DNA of 64,000 bases, taken from the NCBI GenBank assembly GCA_000721275.1, contig JOFO01000010.1:62001-126000 (forward strand). The letters run 5' to 3'. Of the stretch, positions 42,528 through 51,707 are shown piece after piece (positions within the stretch are counted from its first letter, which is position 1; each line of letters opens with the position of its first letter). The position numbers and the translations under genes are program-made. This DNA comes from Microtetraspora glauca. GTDB taxonomy: Bacteria > Actinomycetota > Actinomycetes > Streptomycetales > Streptomycetaceae. The notes under the pieces are model-generated. The model was not told the origin of the DNA. It did no database searches and saw nothing but the letters and a program-made list of their open reading frames with translations.

Positions 42528-43478
42528 ATGCAGAACTCCGCCTCCTCCTCCGCCCGGCTCGCGCTCGCCGCCGCCGGCGTCACGGTCGTCCTGTGGGCGT
42601 CCGCGTTCGTCTCCATCCGCAGCGCCGGGGCCGCGTACTCCCCCGGCGCGCTCGCCCTCGGGCGGCTGCTCGCCGGGGCGCTGGTCCTCGGCGTCGTCCT
42701 CGTGGCGCGGCGCGAGGGGCTGCCGCCGCGGGCGGCCTGGCCGGGGATCCTGGTCTCCGGGCTGCTCTGGTTCGGCGTCTACATGGTGGTCCTGAACTGG
42801 GGCGAGCAGGAGGTCGACGCGGGCACGGCCGCGATGCTCGTGAACGTCGGGCCGATCCTGATCGCGCTGCTCGGCGCCCGCTTCCTCGGCGAGCGGCTGC
42901 CGCCGCGGCTGCTGGCGGGCATGGCGGTGTCGTTCGCCGGCGCGGTCGCCGTGGGGCTGTCGATGTCCGGCGAGGACGGGCACGCCTCGGTGCTGGGCGT
43001 GGTGCTGTGCCTGCTGGCGGCGGTGGCGTACGCGGGCGGGGTCGTGGCGCAGAAGCCGGCGCTGGCCCACGCGAGCGCGCTCCAGGTGACGACGTTCGGC
43101 TGCGCGATCGGCGCGGCGGCCTGCCTGCCGTTCGCGGGGCAGCTGGTGGCGGAGGCGGCGCGGGCACCGCTGACGGCGACCGCGAACATGGTCTACCTCG
43201 GCGTCTTCCCGACCGCGCTCGCCTTCACGACCTGGGCGTACGCGCTCGCGCGGACGACCGCGGGGCGGATGGGCGCGACGACGTACGCCGTGCCCGCGCT
43301 GGTCGTCCTGATGGCCTGGGCGCTGCTCGGCGAGCTGCCCGGCGCGCTGACGCTGGTGGGCGGCGCGCTGTGCCTGGCGGGGGTGGCGGTGTCCCGGTCC
43401 CGTCCGCGCGGGCCCGCCGCACCGGCGCCGGGCGCGGGCGCCGGTCTCCGGGAGGCCGCGGGCGGACACCGCGAGTGA
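42528..43478 (+). CDS. EamA/DMT-family transporter
   Basis: A 316-residue inner-membrane transporter with ten hydrophobic helices arranged as two EamA repeats, from the drug/metabolite transporter superfamily. The first repeat contains WASAFVSIRSAGAAYSPGALALGR and the second YLGVFPTALAFTTWAYALAR. It probably exports an amino acid-like or other small metabolite. ATG 42528 has only a short leader and weak ribosome site. It follows the ArsR-type regulator in the same direction, and the end converges on the alcohol dehydrogenase gene. Confidence 0.88.
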   Translation: MQNSASSSARLALAAAGVTVVLWASAFVSIRSAGAAYSPGALALGRLLAGALVLGVVLVARREGLPPRAAWPGILVSGLLWFGVYMVVLNWGEQEVDAGTAAMLVNVGPILIALLGARFLGERLPPRLLAGMAVSFAGAVAVGLSMSGEDGHASVLGVVLCLLAAVAYAGGVVAQKPALAHASALQVTTFGCAIGAAACLPFAGQLVAEAARAPLTATANMVYLGVFPTALAFTTWAYALARTTAGRMGATTYAVPALVVLMAWALLGELPGALTLVGGALCLAGVAVSRSRPRGPAAPAPGAGAGLREAAGGHRE

Positions 43479-43505
43479 GGCGTCCGCCCGGGGCCGGAGC
43501 CGCGG

Positions 43506-44585
43506 TCAGAAGAGGACGAGGGCGCGGCCTCCCTTGCCCGCGAGCATGGCGTCGAAGGCGCCGGGGATGCCGTCCAGGGTGATCCGCTCGGTGACGAGCG
43601 CGCCCAGGTCGAAGCGGCCGTCGCGGATGTGCTCCGCGATGACGGGCAGGTCGGCCGCCGGGTCGGCGTTGCCGTACACGCAGCCGGAGAGGGTGCGGCC
43701 CCAGTGGAAGATCTCCAGCGCGTGGAAGGAGACCTGCTGGTCCTTGCCGCCGATGCCGACGACGGTGGTCCGGCCGCCGCGCCGGGTGGACTCCCACGCG
43801 GTGCGGATGGTGACGGCGCGGCCGACGCACTCGACGGCCACGTCGACCCCGTGACCGCCCGTCAGCTTCCGGATCTCGCGGGCGGTGTTCTCCGAGGCGA
43901 CCACGTACGCGGTGGCGCCGGCGGCCCGCGCCAGCTCCTCCTTCTCCGGCGAGACGTCCACGGCGACGATCGTGGACGCGCCGGCGATCCGGGCGGCCTG
44001 GAGGGTGGCGAGGCCGACGCCTCCGACGCCGAAGACCGCGACGGTCTCGCCCGCCCTGACCCGGGCCGCGTGGTGCACGGCGCCCCAGCCGGTGAGGACG
44101 GCGCAGCCGAGCAGGGCGGCGTCGGCGAGCGGTACGCCCTCCGGGAGGGGCAGCACGCAGGAGGCGGCGACGACCGTCTCCTCGGCGAAGGCGGCGACGT
44201 TGAGGCCCGGGTGCAGTTCGCGCCCGTCGGCGGTGCGGGCGTGCACGTTCGCCGCGCCGTTCAGGGCGTTGACGCAGAGCCACACCTCGCCGAGCGAGCA
44301 GGGGTGGCAGGCGCCGCAGGAGGGCGCCCAGTTGAGGACCACGCCGTCCCCGGGGGCGACGTGGGTGACCCCCTCGCCGACGGACACGACGGTGCCGGAG
44401 CCCTCGTGGCCGAGGACGGCCGGGACGGGCAGGCGCATGGTGCCGTTGGTGAGCGACAGGTCGGAGTGGCAGACGCCGGCGGCGGCGAGCCGGATCCGGA
44501 CCTGGCCGGGGCCGGGCTCGGGCAGCTCGATGCCGGTGATCTCCAGCGGGGCACCGACGGCGGGCAGGACGGCGGCACGGATCAC
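43506..44585 (-). CDS. Zinc-dependent alcohol dehydrogenase
   Basis: A 359-residue medium-chain zinc alcohol dehydrogenase, NAD-dependent. The catalytic zinc segment is [10 protein letters not shown] with GHEGSG. The structural zinc loop is reduced to [15 protein letters not shown]. The Rossmann motif is [17 protein letters not shown] start at 44585 has AAGGAG upstream. It lies 26 bp downstream of the aldehyde dehydrogenase gene in an operon, so together they could take an alcohol through the aldehyde to an acid. The substrate is unknown. Confidence 0.9.
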   Translation of the reverse strand: MIRAAVLPAVGAPLEITGIELPEPGPGQVRIRLAAAGVCHSDLSLTNGTMRLPVPAVLGHEGSGTVVSVGEGVTHVAPGDGVVLNWAPSCGACHPCSLGEVWLCVNALNGAANVHARTADGRELHPGLNVAAFAEETVVAASCVLPLPEGVPLADAALLGCAVLTGWGAVHHAARVRAGETVAVFGVGGVGLATLQAARIAGASTIVAVDVSPEKEELARAAGATAYVVASENTAREIRKLTGGHGVDVAVECVGRAVTIRTAWESTRRGGRTTVVGIGGKDQQVSFHALEIFHWGRTLSGCVYGNADPAADLPVIAEHIRDGRFDLGALVTERITLDGIPGAFDAMLAGKGGRALVLF

Positions 44586-44611
44586 GGGTGTCTCCTTCTG
44601 CGGGTCGGGGC

Positions 44612-46003
44612 TCAGAACTGGAGGGACTTGGTCTGGAGGTATTCGGCGAGGCCGTGGGTGCCGAGCTCCCGGCCGACGCCGGAGCGCTTCCAGCCACCGA
44701 AGGGGGCGAGCGGGTTGAACCGGCCGCCGTTGATGTCGACCTGGCCGGTCTCCATCCGGCGGGCGAAGGCGACCGCCTCGGTCTCGTCGCCCCAGACGGC
44801 GCCGGCGAGGCCGTACTCGGTGCCGTTGGCGATCGCCAGGGCCTCGTCCTCGTCCTCGTACCGGAGGAGGCAGAGGACCGGGCCGAAGATCTCCTCCCGG
44901 GCGATGGTCATGTCGGGGGTGACGTCGGCGAAGACCGTCGGGGAGACGTAGTAGCCGGTCTCCAGCGGGGCCTCGGGGCCGCCGGCGACGAGCCGGGCGC
45001 CCTCCTCGATCCCCTTCTCGATGTAGCCGCGGACGCGGTCGCGCTGCCGGGCGGAGACCAGCGGGCCGAGGCGCTCGCCGGGGACGTACTTGGCGGCGGC
45101 CTCGGCGGCGAGGGCCACGGCCTCCTCGTACCGGTCGGCGGGGACGAGCATCCGGGTCCAGGCGCTGCACGTCTGGCCGGAGTTGGACATGACGTTGGCG
45201 ACGCCGACGGCGACGGCCTTGGCGAGGTCGGCGCTCGGCAGGATCACGTTGGCGGACTTGCCGCCGAGTTCGAGGGCGACGCGCTTCACGGCGCCGCCGG
45301 CGAGGGCGCCGATGCGGCTGCCGACGGCGGTGGAGCCGGTGAAGGAGACGAGGTCGACGCCGGGGTGCTCGGCGAGGGCCTGGCCCGCGACCGTGCCGAG
45401 GCCGGTGACCAGGTTGAAGACGCCGGCCGGGAGGCCCGCGTCGTGGACGGCCTCGGCGAACAGCTGGGCGGTGAGCGGGGTGTCCTCGGCGGGCTTGAGG
45501 ACGGTGGTGCAGCCGGCGGCGAGGGCCGGGGCGACCTTGGCGACGATCTGGTGGAGCGGGTAGTTCCAGGGCGTGATGGCGGCGACGACGCCGACCGGCT
45601 CCGCGTAGACGGTGGAGTTGCCGACCCGCTCCTCGAAGGGGTGGGTGGCGGCGAGTTCCGCGTACGAGCCGGCGACCGCGACCGGCAGGCCGGCGTGCAC
45701 GGCCGCGGCCAGCTTCGGCGGGGCGCCGAGTTCGGCGGTGACCGTGGCGGCGATCTCCTCGGCGCGGGCGGCGAGCGCGTCGCGCAGGGCGGCGATCCGG
45801 GCGGCCCGCTCGGCGGGCGGGGTGGCGGCCCAGCCGGGCAGCGCGGCGCGGGCGGCGCGCACGGCGGCGTCGACGTCCTCGGCGGTGCCGGCCGGCACGT
45901 GGGCGATGACCTGCTCGGTGGCCGGGTCGATCACGGGGATCGTCCCGTCGGAGGCCGCGGGGCGCCACTCCCCGCCGATGTACATCGCGTCGTGGGCCTT
46001 CAT
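44612..46003 (-). CDS. Aldehyde dehydrogenase
   Basis: A 463-residue NAD(P)-dependent aldehyde dehydrogenase. The catalytic cysteine lies in [12 protein letters not shown], the general-base glutamate in [11 protein letters not shown], and the cofactor asparagine in [12 protein letters not shown] 46003 is preceded by GGGGAAG; an in-frame ATG four codons upstream is the alternative. A palindrome (AAACTA-N7-TAGTTT) about 75 bp upstream resembles the box at 41005 and suggests control by the TetR at 41049. It is the first gene of the operon with the alcohol dehydrogenase. Confidence 0.9.
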   Translation of the reverse strand: MKAHDAMYIGGEWRPAASDGTIPVIDPATEQVIAHVPAGTAEDVDAAVRAARAALPGWAATPPAERAARIAALRDALAARAEEIAATVTAELGAPPKLAAAVHAGLPVAVAGSYAELAATHPFEERVGNSTVYAEPVGVVAAITPWNYPLHQIVAKVAPALAAGCTTVLKPAEDTPLTAQLFAEAVHDAGLPAGVFNLVTGLGTVAGQALAEHPGVDLVSFTGSTAVGSRIGALAGGAVKRVALELGGKSANVILPSADLAKAVAVGVANVMSNSGQTCSAWTRMLVPADRYEEAVALAAEAAAKYVPGERLGPLVSARQRDRVRGYIEKGIEEGARLVAGGPEAPLETGYYVSPTVFADVTPDMTIAREEIFGPVLCLLRYEDEDEALAIANGTEYGLAGAVWGDETEAVAFARRMETGQVDINGGRFNPLAPFGGWKRSGVGRELGTHGLAEYLQTKSLQF

Positions 46004-46076
46004 CAGCTTCCCCATTCCCGGTCCGCTCGACCGCTCTCGCCTTCGGCAGGGGCCGAACCCCTCGGCCCGCCGACCC

Positions 46077-46095
46077 AAACTAGCGCTGTTAGTTT
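46077..46095. promoter_or_regulatory. Palindrome AAACTA-GCGCTGT-TAGTTT before the aldehyde dehydrogenase operon
   Basis: A perfect 6-7-6 inverted repeat in an AT-rich pocket. It is related to the AAACTAGC box at 41005-41022. Confidence 0.68.
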
Positions 46096-46214
46096 TTGGG
46101 CGCCAGGGCCTGTCGGCGTGGGGCGGATCTCATCGCGGAGCGGGCGGGGCCCGGAGGGCACGGGGAACGGCCCCGCGCCAGGACCGGCGGCCCGCGGGGG
46201 CGACGGTACCCGAC

Positions 46215-46235
46215 GCGGGGCCGTGCGGTCCCCGC
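46215..46235 (-). terminator. Short hairpin downstream of the sortase gene
   Basis: GCGGGG (46215-46220) pairs with CCCCGC (46230-46235). It begins 4 bp after the sortase stop. Confidence 0.45.
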
Positions 46236-46238
46236 CGT

Positions 46239-47021
46239 TCAGATCGTCTTCTCGACACCGGTGAGGTGCGCGAAGACGACGATGTTGGCGTCGTAGCCGG
46301 ACTTCCGGTCGTAGGCCCCGCCGCAGGTCAGCAGGCGCAGCTCGGGCCGTCCGGTGGAGCCGTACACCTCCTTGTCGGGGAAGGCGGACTTCCGGTACGT
46401 GCGCACCTTGTCCACCGTGAAGACGGCGACCCGCCCGTCGGCGCGGGCGACCCGGACGGTGTTGCCGGGGCCGAGCGCGCCGAGGTCGAGGAAGACGGCC
46501 GGTCCGGTGAGGGTGTCCCGGTGGCCGACCAGCACGGCCGTGCCGCGCTCGCCGGGCGCGGGACCGCGCGCGTACCAGCCGACCTTCTCCGGGTCGTCGA
46601 CCGGCGGCACGCCCAGCTGCCCCTTCCGGTCGAGGCCGAGGTCGAGGGTGGGCGCCTCGATGGTGATGGCGGGTACGGCGACGAGGGTGGGGCGGGAGCG
46701 GGCGAGCGGGGCGGGCGGCTTCTCGCGGACCGGGGCCCGGGCGGCGCCGGCACGGCTCCCCGCGGCGGCGGTACGGCTCCGGGGCGCGTCCACGGGGGCC
46801 GGGTCGTCCGGAGCGGCGGGGCCGGCCGCGGCCGGCGCCCCGGCGTCGGACTTGGCGTCGGCCCCGGCGACGGCCCCCGCGACGGGCTGCCGGTCGGCGG
46901 GGTCCCCGTCCCCGCTCCACCACACGCCCCCGGCCACCAGGACCGTGGTCAGCACCACGGTCCTGGTGAGCCGGAGGAGGCGTCGCCGCCGGCGCGTGAG
47001 ACGGGCCTTACGCCGCGCCAT
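46239..47021 (-). CDS. Class F sortase
   Basis: A 260-residue membrane-anchored transpeptidase. A very basic N-terminus and one membrane helix (about 21-36) are followed by an Ala/Pro-rich linker (about 40-110) and the sortase domain. The catalytic His167 is in VGHRDT and Cys233 in LLTCGG, with Arg239 six residues later. Class F sortases are typical of actinobacteria, and their substrates are mostly unknown. Its start lies inside the end of the upstream surface-protein gene (14-bp overlap), so the two are co-translated. Confidence 0.9.
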   Translation of the reverse strand: MARRKARLTRRRRRLLRLTRTVVLTTVLVAGGVWWSGDGDPADRQPVAGAVAGADAKSDAGAPAAAGPAAPDDPAPVDAPRSRTAAAGSRAGAARAPVREKPPAPLARSRPTLVAVPAITIEAPTLDLGLDRKGQLGVPPVDDPEKVGWYARGPAPGERGTAVLVGHRDTLTGPAVFLDLGALGPGNTVRVARADGRVAVFTVDKVRTYRKSAFPDKEVYGSTGRPELRLLTCGGAYDRKSGYDANIVVFAHLTGVEKTI

Positions 47022-47667
47022 CGTTGCGGCGGCGCGAACGGCGGATCAGCACCAGACCGGCGGTACCCGCGAGGCCCGCGGCGACGGCCGCGCCGACCCC
47101 GAAGGCGGCGCTGTCCTCCTCGGCGGCGAGCTGGGCGCTGCCGCCGCCGCCGGCGCCGACCGGGCCGTGCGGGGGCTTGTGGTGGCCGTTGCCGCCGTTC
47201 CCGTTGCCGCCGTTGCCGTTCGGCGGGTTGGTGAAGTGGTCGCAGTCGACCCGGAACACCTTGCTCTTCTTGGCGCCCATCTGGCCCGTCCAGGTCCACT
47301 CGACCTTGTACATGCCGTCGGGCAGTTCGATGTCCGGGGTGTAGCCGTTGCCCGCGGGGTCGACCATGATCGCCCCGCTCTTGACCGTGCCGCCCTTGGG
47401 GGGCTGGGGCGCGATCGTCCAGTTGAGCGTCTGCAGCCCGTCGAAGCCGAGGGCGGCGATGTAGAACGTGCAGACCTTGGGTTCGTTGCGCTGGTCGGTC
47501 TCCGGCGTCCGCGGCGGCTCGTCGGCGCGGCCGGCGTGGTGGATCTTGACGTCGCCGTTGTCACCGGGGGCGGCGTACGCGGCCGGCGCGCCCGCGAGGA
47601 CCAGGCCGCCGAGGACTGCGGAGACGGCGGCGGAGCCGACGAGGGGACGGAAGGTGCGGACAGACAT
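47008..47667 (-). CDS. Secreted membrane-anchored surface protein, partner of the class F sortase
   Basis: A 219-residue exported protein. A signal peptide (about 1-33, ending AAYA) precedes a globular domain of about 110 residues with two cysteines (C66-type KVCTFY and RVDCDHF), a GNGGNGNGGNG linker, and a C-terminal membrane helix with an Arg-rich end (RRSRRRN). The layout is that of a sortase substrate, but I see no LPxTG-type motif before the helix, only AQLAAEEDSA. ATG 47667 has a GGAGG site. It overlaps the sortase start by 14 bp. Confidence 0.8.
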   Translation of the reverse strand: MSVRTFRPLVGSAAVSAVLGGLVLAGAPAAYAAPGDNGDVKIHHAGRADEPPRTPETDQRNEPKVCTFYIAALGFDGLQTLNWTIAPQPPKGGTVKSGAIMVDPAGNGYTPDIELPDGMYKVEWTWTGQMGAKKSKVFRVDCDHFTNPPNGNGGNGNGGNGHHKPPHGPVGAGGGGSAQLAAEEDSAAFGVGAAVAAGLAGTAGLVLIRRSRRRNDGAA

Positions 47668-47785
47668 GCGGGTTCCTCCAGGATGAGCGTGAGCGGTCAT
47701 CTTTGGCGATAATCCGACTATCCGTCACCGACCCGACACATACGGTAGCGACATGCCCGCGCCGCGCCGACGTCGCCCGTCCGGC

Positions 47786-49249
47786 TCAGACGATGCCGAA
47801 GAGGATCCCCGCGCCGAGGACGACCAGCGAGGTGAGGGCGGCCCACTTCACGGTGAAGCGGGTGTGGTCGCCGAACTCCACCTTCGCCATGCCGACCAGC
47901 ACGTACACGGCCGGGACCAGCGGGCTCGACATGTGCAGGGCCTGGCCGGCCAGCGAGGCCCGGGCGATCTCCAGCGGCGAGACGCCGTGCGCGGCACCGG
48001 CCTCGGCGAGGACGGGGAGGACGCCGAAGTAGAAGCCGTCGTTCGACATGAAGTACGTGAGCGGCAGGCTGAGCAGGCCGGTGACGAGCGCCATGTGCGG
48101 GCCCATCGCGTCCGGGATGGCGCCGACCAGCCAGTCGGCCATGTGCTTGACCATGCCGGTGCCGGTGAGGACCCCGGTGAAGACGGCGGCGGCGAACACC
48201 ATGCCGGCGACGTTGAGGACGTTCTCCGCGTGCGCGGCCAGCCGCTCCTTCTGGTCGGCGGGGCGCGGGTAGTTGACGGTGAGCGCGAGCGCCGCGCCGA
48301 GGAGGAAGAGGACCGGGATCGGCAGCAGCTCCAGGATCATCGCGGTGAGCAGCGCCACCGTCAGGGAGGCGTTGAACCAGTACAGCCGGGGGCGCAGGGT
48401 CGCGCGGTGCGGGTCGAGGCCCTGGAAACCGGTACCGGCCGGCCGCTCGTCCGGCGCGCCGTCGTCGCCGGAGGTGGATGCGGGGGTACCGGCCCCGGTG
48501 CCGTCGGCCGTGCCGCCCGCGCGTCGCGCCGGGCGGCCCGCGCCCCGGCCCTTCGCCTCGTCCGCTCCCCCGCCGGCGCCCACGAGCACGGTCGCGCCGT
48601 CGGTCCCGGTGGCGAGGGCCTCGTCGAGGGTGAGGTAGCCGATCCGCTTCCGCTCGCGGCGGCCGAGGACGTACGCGAGGGCGATCACGAAGACCAGGCC
48701 GGCCGCGAGGGCCGGGATCATCGGGACGAAGATGTCCCCGGCGTCGAGCTTGAGCGCGGTCGCGGCGCGCGCGGTGGGGCCGCCCCAGGGCAGGGTGTTC
48801 ATGACGCCGTTGGCGGTGGCGGCCACGCCGGTGAGGACGACGAGGCTCATGCCGAGCCGCTTGTAGAGCGGGTACATCGCCGAGACGGTGATCATGAAGG
48901 TGGTGGAGCCGTCGCCGTCGAGGGAGACGATCGCGGCGAGCAGCGCCGTACCGACGACCACGCGGACCGGGTCGGCCTTGCAGAAGCGCAGGATGGCCCG
49001 GACGATCGGGTCGAAGAGGCCCACGTCGATCATGACGCCGAAGTAGACGATCGCGAACATCAGCATCGCCGCGGTGGGAGCCAGCTTGCCCACGCCGTCG
49101 ATGACGTAGTCGCCGAGCTGCGCGCCCTGTCCGACGGCGACGCAGAACAGGGCGGGGATCAGGACGAGCGCCGCGATCGGCGACATCTTCTTCATCATGA
49201 TCAGGACCAGGAAGGTCGCGATCATGGCGAAGCCGAGGAGGGTCAGCAT
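47786..49249 (-). CDS. citM: CitMHS-family citrate/divalent-cation transporter
   Basis: A 487-residue inner-membrane symporter of the CitMHS family, which imports metal-citrate complexes with protons. There are about 11-12 hydrophobic helices with the family motifs SLDGDGSTTFMIT and NTLPWGGPTARA near the middle of the first half. A long hydrophilic central loop (about 225-285) is Gly/Ala-rich. ATG 49249 is preceded by GTGAGGTG. A GTTCA-N4-TGAAC palindrome lies just upstream. The preferred metal (Mg or Ca/Fe type) cannot be told. Confidence 0.88.
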   Translation of the reverse strand: MLTLLGFAMIATFLVLIMMKKMSPIAALVLIPALFCVAVGQGAQLGDYVIDGVGKLAPTAAMLMFAIVYFGVMIDVGLFDPIVRAILRFCKADPVRVVVGTALLAAIVSLDGDGSTTFMITVSAMYPLYKRLGMSLVVLTGVAATANGVMNTLPWGGPTARAATALKLDAGDIFVPMIPALAAGLVFVIALAYVLGRRERKRIGYLTLDEALATGTDGATVLVGAGGGADEAKGRGAGRPARRAGGTADGTGAGTPASTSGDDGAPDERPAGTGFQGLDPHRATLRPRLYWFNASLTVALLTAMILELLPIPVLFLLGAALALTVNYPRPADQKERLAAHAENVLNVAGMVFAAAVFTGVLTGTGMVKHMADWLVGAIPDAMGPHMALVTGLLSLPLTYFMSNDGFYFGVLPVLAEAGAAHGVSPLEIARASLAGQALHMSSPLVPAVYVLVGMAKVEFGDHTRFTVKWAALTSLVVLGAGILFGIV

Positions 49250-49262
49250 GGAGGCACCTCAC

Positions 49263-49276
49263 GTTCACCGTTGAAC
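49263..49276. promoter_or_regulatory. Palindrome GTTCA-CCGT-TGAAC before citM
   Basis: A perfect 5-4-5 repeat 14-27 bp before the start, followed at 49279-49292 by a second small inverted repeat CCGCC-N4-GGCGG. Confidence 0.35.
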
Positions 49277-49311
49277 AGCCGCCGAGCGGCGGTCCGGATG
49301 ACCGTAGGTGC

Positions 49312-49334
49312 CCCCTTCCGGCCTCAACAAGGGG
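49312..49334 (-). terminator. Small hairpin downstream of the molybdopterin oxidoreductase gene
   Basis: CCCCTT (49312-49317) pairs with AAGGGG (49329-49334), about 33 bp after the stop. Confidence 0.35.
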
Positions 49335-49367
49335 TCGGCGCGTGAGCAATACGAGCAAAACCCCAGG

Positions 49368-51599
49368 TCACGGCTGTGGTACCGGTGCCGGCGCGGTGAC
49401 CTCGACGGGGAAGCCGTTGAGGACGGCGGTGCCGGAGAGCGGGTCGAGGAGGGTGCCGTCGAGGAGCTGGTTGACGTTGACGCCGGGGCGGGCGGCGGCC
49501 ACGGAGAGGCGGGTGCCGGGGCGGTCGTGGCCCCAGCCGTGCGGGAGGCTGACGACTCCGGGCCGTACCGCGTCGGTCACCTCGACCTCGGCCGTGAGCT
49601 CCCCGCCCGCGCCCTTGATCCGGGCGGGTGCGCCGTCGGTGAGCCCCAGCCGGCCGGCGTCGTCCGGGTGCACCTGCAGGGTGCAGCGGTTCGAACCCCC
49701 GGTGAGGGCGGGGGTGTTGTGCAGCCAGCTGTTGTTGGAGCGCAGGTGGCGGCGGCCCACGAGCTGGAGCGTGCCGGGCCGGGGTACGGCGGTGAGGGCG
49801 GCCCGCAGCCGGGGCAGGTCGTCGGCGATCGGGCCGGGGAACAGTTCGATCCGGCCGCTGCGGGTGCGCAGGACCTCGTCCAGGCGCGGCTTGAGCGGTC
49901 CGAGGTCGATGCCGTGCGGGTGGGCCTTGAGCTCGTCGAGGGTGAGACCGTACGGGCCCAGCCGCAGCATCAGGTCGAGCCGCCGCTCGGCCCCGCTGTC
50001 CCCGGTGAGTCCGGCGGCGAACTCCTTGGGGTCGGCGCCGTACGCGGGCGAGTGCGGCTGGGTGACGGCCTTGGCGAGGACGGTGTCGACGGCGAGGTCG
50101 TCGACGGCGGAGGGCGGCGCTCCGTGCATGCCGGAGGCGGCGAGGACGAGCCGGGCGTGGATCTCGCACTCGTCCATGCGGCCGGGTTCCAGGGGGACGG
50201 CGGCCGGGGTGAGGCGGACCTGGTCGCGGACGGCGAACCCGTTGAAGGCGAAGTCGAAGTGGGCGCTCTGGGAGGGCGGCGGCGGGGGCAGCAGGACGTC
50301 GGCGTGGCGGGTGGTCTCGTTGAGGTAGGGGTCGACGCAGACCATCAGGTCCAGGGTGTCGAGGGCGGCGTCGAGCCGGAGGCCGTCCGGGGCGGAGAGG
50401 ACGGGGTTGGCGGCGATGGTGATCAGGGCCCGGATGCGGGTCCGCCCCGGGGTGGCGGCCTCCGGGGTGTCGATCTCCTCGGCGAGCGCGGCGAGCGGGA
50501 ACTCCCCCTTGACCTCGGGGTGTCCGGAGACGCGGCTGTGGCGGCGGCCGAGGACGAAGCCGCGGCCGGGCCCGGCGGGGCGGGGCGCGGGGGCGGTGGC
50601 GGAACGCGGGAAGAGCGCGCCGCCGGGCCGGTCGAGGTTGCCGGTGAGGACGTTGAGGACGTCGACGAGCCAGTTGGCGAGGGTGCCGTGGGCCACGGTG
50701 GAGCTGCCCATCCGCCCGTAGACGGCGGCGGTGGGCGCGCCGGCGAGCTCCCGGGCGACGGCGCGGATCGTCCCGGGGCCGAGGTCGCAGACGGGGGCGA
50801 CGGCCTCGGGGGTGAACTCCCGGACGGCGTCCCGCACCTGGTCGATCCCGTCGGTGCGGGCGGCGAGCGGACCGGGGTCGACGAGGTCCTCGGCGAAGAG
50901 GGTGTGGACGAGGGCGGCGAGCAGCAGGGCGTCGGTGCCGGGCCGGGGGGCGAGGTGGCGGTCGGCGAGGCGGGCGGTGCGGGTGCGGCGGGGGTCGACG
51001 ACGGTGAGGGTGCCGCCGCGGCGGCGGAGCGCGGCGAGCCGGCCGGGGAAGTCGGGGGCGGTGCACAGACTTCCGTTGGAGTCCAGCGGGTTGGCTCCGA
51101 CGACGAGGAGGTGGTCGGTGCGGTCCAGGTCCGGCACGGGCACGGCGAAGGGGTCGCCGAAGAGGAGGCCGCTGGAGACGTGCTTGGGCATCTGGTCGAG
51201 CGTGGAGGCGGTGAAGAGGTTGCTCGTGCCCGTGGCGCGGAGGAGCAGCGGCGGGTAGAGCGCTCCGGCCATCGTGTGGACGTTGGGGTTGCCGAGGACG
51301 ATGCCCAGGGTGTCGGGGCCGTATTCCTCGATCAGGGGGCGGATTCTCGCCGCGACGGTGTCGAAGGCCTCCTCCCAGGTCGCCTCGCGGAGGCTGCCGT
51401 GCTCGCGGACGAGCGGGGTGCGCAGCCGGTCGGGGTCGCCGTCGACCTGCGGGAAGGCGGCGCCCTTGGGGCAGAGGAAGCCTCGGCTGAAGACGTCGTC
51501 GCGGTCCCCGCGGGCGCCGGTGACCCGGCCCCCGTCGAGGGTCAGGACGAGTCCGCAGGTCGCTTCGCAGAGCGGGCAGATGCGCGGGGCGGTGGGCAT
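49368..51599 (-). CDS. Molybdopterin-dependent oxidoreductase with [4Fe-4S] centre
   Basis: A 743-residue cytosolic enzyme of the DMSO reductase/formate dehydrogenase superfamily. The N-terminal iron-sulfur site is C8-x2-C11-x3-C15-x27-C43 (ending CPKG). Bis-MGD binding regions (VVGANPLDSN, VVDPRRTRTA, GSSTVAHGTLANW) and the C-terminal molydopterin-dinucleotide domain (SNNSWLHNTP, LPHGWGHD) follow. There is no Tat signal and no membrane or electron-transfer subunit nearby. The substrate is unknown. ATG 51599 has GGGAGA upstream. A TetR-type box lies 55-71 bp upstream. Confidence 0.87.
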   Translation of the reverse strand: MPTAPRICPLCEATCGLVLTLDGGRVTGARGDRDDVFSRGFLCPKGAAFPQVDGDPDRLRTPLVREHGSLREATWEEAFDTVAARIRPLIEEYGPDTLGIVLGNPNVHTMAGALYPPLLLRATGTSNLFTASTLDQMPKHVSSGLLFGDPFAVPVPDLDRTDHLLVVGANPLDSNGSLCTAPDFPGRLAALRRRGGTLTVVDPRRTRTARLADRHLAPRPGTDALLLAALVHTLFAEDLVDPGPLAARTDGIDQVRDAVREFTPEAVAPVCDLGPGTIRAVARELAGAPTAAVYGRMGSSTVAHGTLANWLVDVLNVLTGNLDRPGGALFPRSATAPAPRPAGPGRGFVLGRRHSRVSGHPEVKGEFPLAALAEEIDTPEAATPGRTRIRALITIAANPVLSAPDGLRLDAALDTLDLMVCVDPYLNETTRHADVLLPPPPPSQSAHFDFAFNGFAVRDQVRLTPAAVPLEPGRMDECEIHARLVLAASGMHGAPPSAVDDLAVDTVLAKAVTQPHSPAYGADPKEFAAGLTGDSGAERRLDLMLRLGPYGLTLDELKAHPHGIDLGPLKPRLDEVLRTRSGRIELFPGPIADDLPRLRAALTAVPRPGTLQLVGRRHLRSNNSWLHNTPALTGGSNRCTLQVHPDDAGRLGLTDGAPARIKGAGGELTAEVEVTDAVRPGVVSLPHGWGHDRPGTRLSVAAARPGVNVNQLLDGTLLDPLSGTAVLNGFPVEVTAPAPVPQP

Positions 51600-51653
51600 G
51601 ACGTCTCCCGGGGGCGGTGGCGTGGCGGTGGCGGGGCGGCGGCTCGCCGCGAG

Positions 51654-51670
51654 CATACCGACCGGTAGGG
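51654..51670. promoter_or_regulatory. TetR-type box CATACCGACCGGTAGGG upstream of the molybdoenzyme gene
   Basis: Core palindrome TACCG-AC-CGGTA (51656-51667). It shares CATACCGACYGGT with 28136 and 31950, which lie 20-23 kb away. Confidence 0.62.
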
Positions 51671-51707
51671 ACGCCGGGGAGGGGGGCGACGGGACGCGCG
51701 CCCGCGG

